NCBI GenBank assembly: GCA_029263055.1
Contig: JAJCYG010000078.1
Location: forward strand, 1 to 36,761
DNA: 36,761 nucleotides
Direction of reading: 5' to 3'
Source: Actinomycetes bacterium
Lineage (GTDB): Bacteria; Auribacterota; JAJCYG01
This document shows, one piece after another, positions 20,130-26,951 of the stretch. A model generated the notes under the pieces. It was not told the DNA's origin, searched no databases, and saw only the letters and a list, made by a program, of their open reading frames with translations. Made by a program: the position numbers and the translations under genes. Each line of letters begins with the position of its first letter. Position 1 is the first letter of the stretch.

Positions 20130-20161
20130 CCTCGCTCCCTTTCGGAGCGGGGTTTCGTTTT
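20130..20161 (+). terminator. Rho-independent terminator of the tmRNA
   Basis: CCTCGCTCC, loop CTTTC, GGAGCGGGG: a 9-bp stem with one G-U pair, followed by TTTCGTTTTT. It begins three bases after the tmRNA and ends the rightward half of the genome. Confidence 0.88.
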
Positions 20162-20445
20162 GAGAGAGGAAGACTCCCCTACATGCCACAGCAGGGGGTC
20201 TCCTTTCTCGCGAGCTTCGCGACGCTCACACGACCATCCGGGATCGATCCTACCCCATGGGCTGGGGCGGGCTCTGCGGATCTACCCCCTGGCGGGAGGT
20301 TGTCGCACCGGGACTCTATCAGGTTTTGAGGGCGGGCCTCACCAGGCGCCACCCTGGTGAGATACCCACAACGCTCGCGGACCCGGCCGGACCCGCACGA
20401 CCACCCGCTGGCACCAGCGCCTGGTGGGGCGCACAAGGTCGGGCA
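20162..20445. other. noncoding convergent region with two related hairpins
   Basis: No convincing gene on either strand; the rightward frame at 20257-20613 has no ribosome site or family resemblance. Structure present: TCGCGA-GCT-TCGCGA (20208-20222); a 9-bp hairpin CTCACCAGG-CGCCAC-CCTGGTGAG (20338-20361); and CACCAG-CGC-CTGGTG (20412-20426), which repeats the same CACCAG/CTGGTG arms. None is followed by a T-run on either strand. They may end leftward transcripts by a Rho-dependent route, form part of an RNA, or be protein-binding sites. Confidence 0.45.
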
Positions 20446-20634
20446 CTAATCCTCTTGGCAGAGGCCGTCGCGCTTGGAGCGTACCATAAAGGTGACGACC
20501 GGAGTGTAGAGCCCTCCGGCCGCCAGGAGCATTTCATCTCCCACCTCCGCGTTTTGGACCCGGTTCGGAGTATCGCCGGGAACAACCTCAAGTCCGTGTA
20601 CCCCCTGACTTGAGCGTCCAATGGGCGGCGGCAC
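20446..20634 (-). CDS. possible small hypothetical protein, last gene of leftward block
   Basis: 62 residues from a GTG that directly abuts the TAG of the gene before (TAG-GTG), with GGGGTAG as ribosome site. The C-terminal two-thirds read as a plausible beta domain (EVGDEMLLAAGGLYTPVVTF). Competing frames on both strands exist, so this call is tentative. Confidence 0.4.
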   Translation of the reverse strand: MPPPIGRSSQGVHGLEVVPGDTPNRVQNAEVGDEMLLAAGGLYTPVVTFMVRSKRDGLCQED

Positions 20635-21015
20635 CTACCCCAAGTTCGCGATGAGGTCGCGCAGCTTCGGAGCGAGAGCCCACATGAGCGGAGCGCTGAA
20701 GAAGTCTTTCATGGCCACGAACACATTGGTCTCCGGAGGAAACTCCTGCACAAGCACCTCGGTCTCATCGCGGATGAGCTTGAAGGTCCACCAGTGCTTG
20801 TCGCCGCTTGTTCGACGCTCCGCAATGAACGTGCCCCCCTCTGGGGGGAACGTCTGAGCCAGTAGGGCGCCGTCCATCTCTACGTGGGCGGACTTGTCCC
20901 CGTAGAGCGTGGAAGCGCGGAGGACCCAGATGCCGTCCTTCTCTGGGTGCGGGTACGTGTGCAGGCGCAGGCCTTTGTCGGCCAAAGGGGCCAAGATGAC
21001 TTGGATCGGTAGCAT
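20635..21015 (-). CDS. hypothetical protein
   Basis: 126 residues. Beta-rich first part (IQVILAPLADKGLRLHTY, GIWVLRASTLYGD), a central KHWWTFKLIRDETEVLVQEF, and an amphipathic C-terminal helix. No family recognised. Upstream it carries two CAACCAC elements and a CTGAGA motif, both lying in the end of the preceding gene. Confidence 0.6.
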   Translation of the reverse strand: MLPIQVILAPLADKGLRLHTYPHPEKDGIWVLRASTLYGDKSAHVEMDGALLAQTFPPEGGTFIAERRTSGDKHWWTFKLIRDETEVLVQEFPPETNVFVAMKDFFSAPLMWALAPKLRDLIANLG

Positions 21016-21024
21016 GGTGGTCTC

Positions 21025-21273
21025 TCAGGTGGTTGGAATGGTGGTTGCACCACCGAGGATCGGTGTCGCCAGCATGTAACCGCGCACGACGGTCATGGAC
21101 CCAGGACGTTTCACAGCGTCCTCTCCCGACAGAAAACCTTCGCGTTCGAGGTAGCGTGCAGCCGCTCGAAAAGGACGAGGGAGTGGCGTGGGAATGCGGG
21201 GGTGCTTCGGGTCGGAGAAGAACGTCCGTAGCTGGGAGATCTTCGGGCCGTACCGTTTCTCAGTCTTGGTCAT
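21025..21273 (-). CDS. small hypothetical protein
   Basis: 82 residues. Basic, with a helical RPFRAAARYLEREGFLSG that resembles part of a winged-helix domain, and a hydrophobic C-terminus (GYMLATPILGGATTIPTT) whose codons also form the regulatory repeats before the next gene. Overlaps the gene upstream by 14 bases. Confidence 0.55.
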   Translation of the reverse strand: MTKTEKRYGPKISQLRTFFSDPKHPRIPTPLPRPFRAAARYLEREGFLSGEDAVKRPGSMTVVRGYMLATPILGGATTIPTT

Positions 21274-21448
21274 GGGTACCTGTGGTTGGGGTATTTTCTA
21301 ACACGTTTTCCTGTGGGCTGTCTCCGAAGGCCTCGCGCAGGTACACGGTGTTCACCAGGTAATCGCTAGGGCCCCGACTGATGCGCTTCCAGGTCTCTCC
21401 TTGGTCCCGGCTTACGTGCCACACCCGGTGCTCGTAGGAGAACCGCAT
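21260..21448 (-). CDS. small hypothetical protein
   Basis: 62 residues; the ATG follows directly on the stop of the dNMP kinase gene. RVWHVSRDQGETWKRIS resembles a single BNR (Asp-box) repeat, S-x-D-x-G-x-x-W, too short for a propeller. No function assigned. Confidence 0.55.
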   Translation of the reverse strand: MRFSYEHRVWHVSRDQGETWKRISRGPSDYLVNTVYLREAFGDSPQENVLENTPTTGTHDQD

Positions 21449-22033
21449 CTATCGAATGCCGTCCAGGACAGCGCGGAAACGATCTACACGAGCGGGACCT
21501 TCGGAGGGTACGTTGGGGCGATCGGTCACGAAGTTCTTCACATGGTGGGAGAGGTTATCTACGGGGCCATCGTTGGCGATGCACAGGTCCCAGGGGAGCT
21601 TGTCCACGTAGGCCTCAGATTCGTGGACTTCCCCCTCAGGTTCAGTGTTGGGGCGAACGATCTTGACGAAGTAGGCGCCAAGGGAGAGGAGATGGTCGGC
21701 TTCGTTTGGAAAGCGCAGGTCATCTACCACGACGTTTTTGTCTATGGGGGTGGTGTTGGCCCACGCGCGAATCCACAGGTCTTTACACATGAGGTCTCTA
21801 CCCCACTCTTTGCCGAGTGTGGTCATCGCATCGCGAGCAGTTTTCCCGTCCAGCGCTACCAAAGGCTTCTCTTTTTCGCTCCCCCACAGTTGTTCCTGAG
21901 TGAGGCCCAGACCAACCTTGAGCATCTCCTTGAGCGGAGCGGCGATGGGGCGCCGGATGAAGTTGTGAAGCTCGAACCGCTTCGCGAGCGCGGACTTGCC
22001 GGAGCCTTTGTAGCCGAAGATTGCGACGATCAT
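21449..22033 (-). CDS. deoxynucleoside monophosphate kinase
   Basis: 194 residues, ATGA-coupled to the gene upstream. Walker A GYKGSGKS at 7-14. The phage dNMP kinase pattern continues with RPIAAPLKEMLKVGLGL, the lid-like KTARDAMTTLGKEWGRDLM (arginine and Gly-Arg-Asp typical of T4 gp1-like kinases), VVVDDLRFPNEADHL as the catalytic/Walker B-like segment, and VKIVRPN. Phosphorylates dNMPs to dNDPs for phage DNA synthesis. Works downstream of ThyX (25118-25927). Confidence 0.88.
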   Translation of the reverse strand: MIVAIFGYKGSGKSALAKRFELHNFIRRPIAAPLKEMLKVGLGLTQEQLWGSEKEKPLVALDGKTARDAMTTLGKEWGRDLMCKDLWIRAWANTTPIDKNVVVDDLRFPNEADHLLSLGAYFVKIVRPNTEPEGEVHESEAYVDKLPWDLCIANDGPVDNLSHHVKNFVTDRPNVPSEGPARVDRFRAVLDGIR

Positions 22034-22293
22034 GGGAGGTTTCCTGGGGGCGCGGGCGGGTTGGACGGGGGTTGAGGCCGTTGGCTCGATGTGGAGCGGA
22101 ACTCACCACACCAAGCCTTGGAGGATACGCTCGGCCAACATGTGTCGGCGTCCGGAACAGGAGGATTACGCCGGCATTGGCCCGCAGTAGCACCCCCAGG
22201 CGCCCCGACATCCCCCACCATCATGGAAAAGTAAATGCAGTCGGAGCAGGCTGCGAACGTACTCAAGTGGCGTGTTCGGTTTTCGTCAGGCAT
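22030..22293 (-). CDS. Cys-rich small hypothetical protein
   Basis: 87 residues. ACSDCIYF ... GQCRRNPP ... CWPSV ... AWCGEF: a four-cysteine layout recurring in many phage and bacterial small proteins of unknown function, probably a zinc ribbon. Pro-rich tail. Start preceded by GGACTGAG. ATGA overlap with the kinase. Confidence 0.6.
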   Translation of the reverse strand: MPDENRTRHLSTFAACSDCIYFSMMVGDVGAPGGATAGQCRRNPPVPDADTCWPSVSSKAWCGEFRSTSSQRPQPPSNPPAPPGNLP

Positions 22294-22294
22294 C

Positions 22295-22525
22295 TCAGTC
22301 CTCCAGAGGTGGTTTGCGCGCGATGGCGGCGTTGGCCCACCTCATGGCTTCCTCCAGCTTGGTGATCGCCAGCGACTGCTCGCGTCCCGGAGGCGTGTCG
22401 TAGAGAACACCTTGGGCGGCGGTGAGGCAAGCGTGACGGACGCTTTCGTGGCGCATCGCTACTGAGTCATCGGCTGGCTCGTGGTAGGAGAATCGGTTCT
22501 TGAGGTCTTCGGGTGTGATTGGCAT
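22295..22525 (-). CDS. acb2: Acb2-family anti-CBASS protein (DUF7681, Acb2/Tad1 hairpin domain)
   Basis: 76 residues. Family signature over the full length: DLKNRFSYHEP near the N-terminus, a helix around residues 25-42, GREQSLAITKLEEAMRWANAA and terminal IARKPP. In characterised members this helical-hairpin protein forms hexamers that sequester cyclic di- and trinucleotides, blocking CBASS and related signalling. The ATG lies after CTGAGACCAAC. It starts inside the end of a small membrane gene. Together with Tad2 at 14252 it gives the phage two signal sponges. Confidence 0.85.
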   Translation of the reverse strand: MPITPEDLKNRFSYHEPADDSVAMRHESVRHACLTAAQGVLYDTPPGREQSLAITKLEEAMRWANAAIARKPPLED

Positions 22526-22614
22526 GTTGGTCTCAGTTGTTGAAAGAGGTAGAGGAGAATGAGGATGGCGATGAAGCTCAGCACGAGCCGCAGCATCCAG
22601 TAGTCGGCGTTCAC
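22459..22614 (-). CDS. small membrane peptide overlapping acb2
   Basis: 51 residues from a GTG overlapping the previous stop (GTGA), too short for most gene finders. One strong membrane helix (LRLVLSFIAILILLYLF). The last ~22 codons overlap the start of acb2 in another frame, a 67-base overlap; the tail is Ser/Thr/Pro-rich and may be incidental. Unknown role. Confidence 0.45.
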   Translation of the reverse strand: MNADYWMLRLVLSFIAILILLYLFQQLRPTCQSHPKTSRTDSPTTSQPMTQ

Positions 22615-22928
22615 GCAGCCTCTTCCTCTTCCTCTTCGTCCTCGTCTATTTCATCTGACTCGTCGGGGTCGTTGTTGAACAGCGAGAGCGAGAACCCGTA
22701 GCGAAAGGTATCACCATCGGCGTCCTCGGTCTCGCACGCGAAGTGGAAGATGCCGTCGGAGTCTACTTCTGTCGTCATGCGCTGGAGCGAGGGTATCGCT
22801 TTCACCACCGCAGTCTCGAACTCGTCACGGAGACCGGACGTCTCATTGGTGTCGAGATCGATCCAGCGAGTGATAATCCACTCGCATAGTTCGCGAAGGA
22901 TGACGTTGCCGGGGTATTGGTGGTCCAT
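22611..22928 (-). CDS. hypothetical protein with acidic tail
   Basis: 105 residues. Helical N-terminus (NVILRELCEWIITRWIDLD), beta-like middle (SDGIFHFACETEDADGD) and a terminal run of Asp/Glu (DEIDEDEEEEEEAA). Acidic tails of this kind occur in DNA mimics and single-strand-binding-like proteins; no specific match. Confidence 0.6.
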   Translation of the reverse strand: MDHQYPGNVILRELCEWIITRWIDLDTNETSGLRDEFETAVVKAIPSLQRMTTEVDSDGIFHFACETEDADGDTFRYGFSLSLFNNDPDESDEIDEDEEEEEEAA

Positions 22929-22930
22929 TT

Positions 22931-23305
22931 TTACAGCTTGTGTTTGTTGGTTTTGAACGACCCGAGTGCGTCTTTGAGGGCTCGACTGGCTTGACGCGAC
23001 AGGTGGCCGATGAGTAATCGTTCCGCATCTCGCTCAGTCAGGTAGACCTTGACCTTCTTCCCTTGCGGCGCTCCGGCCGTGAGGCTCAGCAGGCGATACA
23101 TCTTGCCTTTTCTCTTGTCTCCGTTGATGGCTCGGCTTTCCATCTTGTACCCGAGTCGGCGAAGCTCCAGGAGACGTGCTGGAAAACGCGGCCCACCTAC
23201 CGAGGGCTTGGCGAGGTCAAGGTGGGAGTGCCACTGCAAGTCACGTAACGCGAACAGCACCCGGCCCCGAGCGGTTTTTTTCTCTCGTGCCCAATCAATA
23301 CTCAT
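22931..23305 (-). CDS. winged-helix-like hypothetical protein
   Basis: 124 residues, basic. ARGRVLFALRDLQWHSHLDL, ARLLELRRLGYKMESR and MYRLLSL reproduce the helix-helix-recognition-helix-wing order of the HTH domains found in small phage proteins. C-terminal helix RLLIGHLSRQASRALKDALG. Possible DNA-binding regulator. Confidence 0.6.
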   Translation of the reverse strand: MSIDWAREKKTARGRVLFALRDLQWHSHLDLAKPSVGGPRFPARLLELRRLGYKMESRAINGDKRKGKMYRLLSLTAGAPQGKKVKVYLTERDAERLLIGHLSRQASRALKDALGSFKTNKHKL

Positions 23306-23494
23306 CTACTTCTCCACGATGACGGTCTCGTCACTATCGAGGATACCGCAGTCGATGAGGTCGGCCTGCGTGAGTCCTGCTTTCTCCACCAGGAGAGCGA
23401 GCAACGCTCCGAGTCCCGGAGGATGCGTGTCCAGCATGCTGGTCAAGCGCGTCTCCAGGGAGCCGGTGTATCCTTCTTCGTCTTGAATCTCCAT
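23306..23494 (-). CDS. small hypothetical protein
   Basis: 62 residues, acidic; a hydrophobic helix (PPGLGALLALLVEKAGLTQ) and ADLIDCGILDSDETVIVEK. No family recognised. One base separates it from the gene upstream. Confidence 0.5.
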   Translation of the reverse strand: MEIQDEEGYTGSLETRLTSMLDTHPPGLGALLALLVEKAGLTQADLIDCGILDSDETVIVEK

Positions 23495-23495
23495 A

Positions 23496-23816
23496 TTACG
23501 TTTTCCGGTAGGAGAAGATCTTGACGATCTGCTCCTGGGTGATGGGCATGAAGATTTGGTACGACCGGGTTATCGGTTGGGTGCAGTAGCCGGTATTGGT
23601 CTGTCCGGTGAAGTCGCCGTACAGGGGCTGACCTTCGCTCTGCTGGCTCTCCCACACGGAGACGACGTACCCAGTTTCGTCGTCACCCAGCACTTCCACG
23701 CGACGGAAGAGGCCACAACTGGACTCCTCCACGAGCGTCTTCCACAACGGCATGTCGGGTTGGGGCGGCGGGTAGTAGGGCCGGGGCTCGTAGCCTGGGG
23801 GGTAATCGTCGGTCAT
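23496..23816 (-). CDS. hypothetical protein, C-terminus similar to Acb2 N-terminus
   Basis: 106 residues. Pro/Tyr-rich N-terminus (PPGYEPRPYYPPPQPDMP), then a beta-like domain. It ends MPITQEQIVKIFSYRKT, which resembles residues 1-15 of the acb2 product (MPITPEDLKNRFSYH) in protein and partly in DNA. CTGAG motif before the start. Function unknown. Confidence 0.55.
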   Translation of the reverse strand: MTDDYPPGYEPRPYYPPPQPDMPLWKTLVEESSCGLFRRVEVLGDDETGYVVSVWESQQSEGQPLYGDFTGQTNTGYCTQPITRSYQIFMPITQEQIVKIFSYRKT

Positions 23817-23971
23817 CGTCTCAGCCTTTCCTCAATGCGCATGCGCTCGGCCCGCATAGAATCTTCTTCCTCTTTCCAGCGATCTGCCATCTGTCCGAGC
23901 GGGACGACAATGGCAGCCACGTAGGCGACCACGACCACGACGGAGAAAATGATGAAGAGCACGGTGCCCAT
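23813..23971 (-). CDS. small membrane protein with charged tail
   Basis: 52 residues from the ATG at 23971. One strong membrane helix (VLFIIFSVVVVVAYVAAIVV) followed by a charged helix (ADRWKEEEDSMRAERMRIEE). Layout like a short i-spanin or YqxA-type peptide; function unknown. Overlaps both neighbours by ATGA or TGATG. Confidence 0.55.
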   Translation of the reverse strand: MGTVLFIIFSVVVVVAYVAAIVVPLGQMADRWKEEEDSMRAERMRIEERLRR

Positions 23972-24210
23972 CACAACCACCCCAGTAGATCGAGGATGAG
24001 AGTCCCCACGCCGTAGCACAAGCCTACGACGACTGCGAGGATACCGATGCCGAGCCCGTAGACCCAGTCCCCGGGCCCTGGCTCCACGTAACCGGTGACG
24101 ACCCACATAATCGTTCGACCGAGGAGCGCCAGGAGGAAGAAGAACACGAGGCCGACCGCCAAGGCCAATAGGGCGGCGGGCATGAAGGAGAGCGCAAGGA
24201 TGGGGAGCAT
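23971..24210 (-). CDS. two- to three-helix membrane protein
   Basis: 79 residues from the ATG at 24210. Hydrophobic segments PILALSFMPAALLALAVGLV-FFFLLALLG and YGLGIGILAVVVGLCYGVG separated by a Pro/Gly loop. Coupled to both neighbours. The topology would fit a holin, but it lies in the leftward, probably early, block. Confidence 0.55.
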   Translation of the reverse strand: MLPILALSFMPAALLALAVGLVFFFLLALLGRTIMWVVTGYVEPGPGDWVYGLGIGILAVVVGLCYGVGTLILDLLGWL

Positions 24211-24686
24211 CACGTACCTGCTTTCGCCCGCAGCTTCTCCAGGGCAGAGCGCATTGTCTCCCCCGAGTAGTTGTCCGCGTGGACCTCCTCCACCGGTATG
24301 GTGTTGTAGGCGACGATGATGGCCGTCAGGAGAAAGTCCGCTTCCTCCGTGGTGAACGCGGTCGCGCGGCTGCTGCGGACGGTGGCGGCGATGGCGTCGT
24401 CCAGCACCTCTGATATTGTTGCTAGCGCGGGATCGAGTTCCCGGCCCCACTTGTCGAACACGGGTGCGCCCGCCTGGGGATGCTCCGCGTCCACGTTGAC
24501 CAGCACGCCGTTCTCGACGTGCCAGAACCGGTCCGACAGGTTGTATTGGACACTGTAGGTGAGGTGGCCGTTCAGGCTCGGCACCGTGTCCCCCTCCGCC
24601 ACGAGTTGGAGACAGGGCTCATCCCAGCATTTTATTTGGTCGTCGGCGTTTTCTGGAGCGCCTACGATAGTGTCGTACATGCCCAT
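24210..24686 (-). CDS. hypothetical protein (MGMYDTI type)
   Basis: 158 residues. N-terminus MGMYDTIVG...IKCWDEPCLQL is of a type seen in many phage proteins that begin M-x-MYD-x-I and carry a Q/I-x-K-C/T pair, with no known role. Middle: HLTYSVQYNLSDRFWHVENG. C-terminus helical. Three bases after the gene upstream; ATGA-coupled downstream. Confidence 0.6.
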   Translation of the reverse strand: MGMYDTIVGAPENADDQIKCWDEPCLQLVAEGDTVPSLNGHLTYSVQYNLSDRFWHVENGVLVNVDAEHPQAGAPVFDKWGRELDPALATISEVLDDAIAATVRSSRATAFTTEEADFLLTAIIVAYNTIPVEEVHADNYSGETMRSALEKLRAKAGT

Positions 24687-24689
24687 GGG

Positions 24690-25118
24690 CTACTTGCCTC
24701 CCCCGAGCGTCTCGCCGTTCTCCGGGCGCAGTGGGCACGACTGCAAGAGGCGGAACTGGAGATCTGTATGCCATACGGAGGAGATCACCACCAACTTGTC
24801 TCGCTCCCGGGACTCCTGACCTGGAAACATGAGCCGGTACTCGCGACCGTGCTCTACCAAAGCGATGTTGACGACTCGGTAGACCTGGTTTTCCCACACC
24901 ACGATGTCCCCTGCCAACACGGCTGAGTGATGGATCACGGTTTCCCGCTGCTCCGTCATTTCTTCCACCACCTGGTCGCGAACGGCGGACACGACGTTCC
25001 GGATGGCGTTGGCTATGTCTTCGGCGCTGTGAACGCCGGCCCTGCTCACGAGGATGACATCGGCCAGCGCAACGATGGCCTCGTCCACCTTGGGTGGGAT
25101 GGTGCGTTCGTCTGACAT
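24690..25118 (-). CDS. hypothetical protein
   Basis: 142 residues from the ATG at 25118 (MSDERT), TGATG-coupled to thyX. A helical first half (VDEAIVALADVILVSRAG; DIANAIRNVVSAVRDQVVEE) and a small beta barrel-like part (LAGDIVVWENQVYRVVNIAL, YRLMFPGQE). No family recognised. Confidence 0.6.
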   Translation of the reverse strand: MSDERTIPPKVDEAIVALADVILVSRAGVHSAEDIANAIRNVVSAVRDQVVEEMTEQRETVIHHSAVLAGDIVVWENQVYRVVNIALVEHGREYRLMFPGQESRERDKLVVISSVWHTDLQFRLLQSCPLRPENGETLGGGK

Positions 25119-25927
25119 CACTTGCCGCCTTCCACGAACAACTCCCACGTGCGCGGGAACCGGGTTTGGATGAAGTCACCTACGGCCACTGCGTAGACGC
25201 GGATTTCCTCCTGGGCGTGGGCGTCCATACGGAGCGTGAGGAAGGCGAGCCAGTTGCGGAGGTTGGCCGAAGCCCGCATTTGCGAGTACCGGGCCACTGG
25301 TAAGTGGATGCGCGCCAGTTCCTTGGGGACCCCAGACTTGAGCGCCGCCTGGTAGAGGCTCTCCTGCTTTTCGTACATGAAACGCAGGGAGTCTCGGAAC
25401 GCCCCGGCCTCCTCTTCGGTCAGGTCCCCGGCGCCTCGCGCTTTGCCGGCCTGCTTGTTCTTAGTGGAGTTCACCATGAGGCGCTCCACGGTCGGGATGT
25501 AGTTCTCGTCGGGTAGCGGCGTGTACCGGGCGCTCATCTCGTTGTAGCTCTGCGTGCGGTGGCGGTGCCACTGGCGGAACACGAAGATGGGGGCTTTGAT
25601 CTCCACGGTGAGGCCAGCCATCTCGAACGGCGTGGAGTGCTTGTTCTCGTAGAGGTACCGCAGCAGCTTCTCATCACCAGGAAACAGCACACGTCCACAT
25701 GAGGCGCAACGAGGTTCTCCCACCGTGCTTCCGGCCAGCCATTTGGGGTTGCGTCCTACCCCGTACCCACAGTCCCGGCATTCCCAACCCCATCCCCTGA
25801 ACCCTTTGCCCGTACTCATCCGGGCGGCTTCGATGATGCCCTCGTCGCTCCCCCAGGATTCGATGAAGCGGGCGTAGCCGTGGTCGAGTACGGGCGTAGT
25901 AAGGCGGGTGCTTTGTTGAGTGGTCAT
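25118..25927 (-). CDS. thyX: flavin-dependent thymidylate synthase with inserted zinc-ribbon-like segment
   Basis: 269 residues. ThyX signature RHRTQSYNEMSARY at 122-135 (RHR-x7-S consensus); other family segments are VLDHGYARFIESWGSDEGI, STPFEMAGLTVEIKAPIFVFRQW and RNWLAFLTLRMDAHAQEEIR. It makes dTMP from dUMP using FAD, NADPH and methylene-tetrahydrofolate. Unusual: between AARMSTGKG (~41) and DEKLLRYLYENKH (~85) lies an extra ~40 residues with CRDC (50-53) and CASC (74-77), a likely four-Cys zinc ribbon absent from typical ThyX. Ribosome site AGGAG within the GCAACCAC element. Confidence 0.93.
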   Translation of the reverse strand: MTTQQSTRLTTPVLDHGYARFIESWGSDEGIIEAARMSTGKGFRGWGWECRDCGYGVGRNPKWLAGSTVGEPRCASCGRVLFPGDEKLLRYLYENKHSTPFEMAGLTVEIKAPIFVFRQWHRHRTQSYNEMSARYTPLPDENYIPTVERLMVNSTKNKQAGKARGAGDLTEEEAGAFRDSLRFMYEKQESLYQAALKSGVPKELARIHLPVARYSQMRASANLRNWLAFLTLRMDAHAQEEIRVYAVAVGDFIQTRFPRTWELFVEGGK

Positions 25928-25942
25928 GGTGTGGTTGCTCCT
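25928..25942 (-). promoter_or_regulatory. GCAACCAC start-associated element before thyX
   Basis: AGGAGCAACCACACC ends directly at the ATG. Near-identical to the elements before 26305, 29485 and 32301. It includes the Shine-Dalgarno AGGAG. Confidence 0.5.
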
Positions 25943-25948
25943 GTGTGG

Positions 25949-26305
25949 TTATTCGGGGTTGAAGACGCCGCGTTTTTCCGCTTCGTGAACTCGTCGCACA
26001 AACTCTTTCCATTCGCCCTGATTTTCCAATGTGACCTCGATGCACCCGGCGTTACCGGCTGCCTCCAGTACTTTCATACCCACGTCGTATGGAGCCCACA
26101 AGTCTTCCGGGTTGATGTGGAACGAGGTGGTTCCTCCACCGGGACCCGTCATGCTCACCTGGCCAGTGGGCTTGAAATGAATCTCCATCGCACCCGCGTA
26201 ACGCCGGACTCCTTCTAGCGCTTCCCAAGGTACGCCGAGGTCGTGAAGTTGTTGAGCTAGATACGCTAGGCGTTCGCCGGGCTTCATGTTCTTGGTGTCG
26301 GTCAT
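25949..26305 (-). CDS. hypothetical protein
   Basis: 118 residues from the ATG at 26305; upstream in-frame sequence is the end of the next gene in another frame. Helical N-terminus (GERLAYLAQQLHDLGVPWEA), beta middle (MEIHFKPTGQVSMTGPGGG). No family recognised. Confidence 0.55.
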   Translation of the reverse strand: MTDTKNMKPGERLAYLAQQLHDLGVPWEALEGVRRYAGAMEIHFKPTGQVSMTGPGGGTTSFHINPEDLWAPYDVGMKVLEAAGNAGCIEVTLENQGEWKEFVRRVHEAEKRGVFNPE

Positions 26306-26736
26306 GGCGTGGTTGCTTTCAGGGTGATGGTGTTGTTCTCGAAAGGTAGCGGGTGACCCATGGAGGGGTACTTGGGAAAGGCGCTCCCGAACAGTGCCAT
26401 GAGTTCCCACAAAGGCATCGTGAGGCGGTCGCCGGCCCGCGCGGCTCTCATCTCGCGGCCCAGGTGTTGTGCTCCAGCTTCCGTGAGGACGACCGAGACC
26501 GTGTCGTTGACGTTCATGGTGTTCCCGGCCCCCTGTGTGCGTTGGGACTTCACGGGTCCTATGGCTTCCAGCGCGATGCGAGTGGTCTCGTTCGTAATCT
26601 CCCGCTGCCGCGCGGTGATAGCTTTCATGCGCTTGTAGACGTCATCTTCTGCTACGCCGGGGTGGATGGCTTCGTACTCGGCTTGAAGCGCAACCCACTC
26701 AGTGTGCAGTGCGTCTAGCTGGTCGGACGGGGTCAT
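26302..26736 (-). CDS. hypothetical helical protein
   Basis: 144 residues. Long charged helices (LHTEWVALQAEYEAIH; YKRMKAITARQREITNETT) suggest a coiled coil, followed by a compact C-terminal domain. No family recognised. A CAACCAC element lies 16-22 bases before its ATG. Confidence 0.55.
   Translation of the reverse strand: MTPSDQLDALHTEWVALQAEYEAIHPGVAEDDVYKRMKAITARQREITNETTRIALEAIGPVKSQRTQGAGNTMNVNDTVSVVLTEAGAQHLGREMRAARAGDRLTMPLWELMALFGSAFPKYPSMGHPLPFENNTITLKATTP
26306..26320 (-). promoter_or_regulatory. GCAACCAC start-associated element
   Basis: GAAAGCAACCACGCC ending at the ATG of the 26305 gene; differs from the thyX copy at three bases. Confidence 0.45.
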
Positions 26737-26951
26737 CGTAGGTAGCTCCCGGTGGTTGTACTCAGGCGGACAAGTTCGCGGTAGGCGGCGTCACCTTCCA
26801 CCGTCAACTTCGGTCCATCGTGCCATTCGATGAGGTCGAGGTCCATACACTGTCCCCGGTACTTCTGGGGTATGACGTCCCAAGACTTGAAGCGACCCAC
26901 GCTCCACACGCAGCGCCGCTGGGGATTGGTGAGATTGGTGACATCGGTCAT
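26733..26951 (-). CDS. small hypothetical protein
   Basis: 72 residues, coupled on both sides. RRCVWSVGRFKSWDVIPQKY is Trp/basic-rich; acidic middle. No family recognised. Confidence 0.5.
   Translation of the reverse strand: MTDVTNLTNPQRRCVWSVGRFKSWDVIPQKYRGQCMDLDLIEWHDGPKLTVEGDAAYRELVRLSTTTGSYLR

Noticed and set aside
20257..20613. Rightward open frame of 118 codons downstream of the tmRNA terminator
   Set aside because: No ribosome site, no promoter after the terminator, and it contains the hairpins of the convergent gap; composition is not protein-like.
20162..20634. Possible tRNA in the convergent gap
   Set aside because: No T-arm or acceptor pairing of tRNA type could be built on either strand; the CACCAG hairpins do not fit a cloverleaf.
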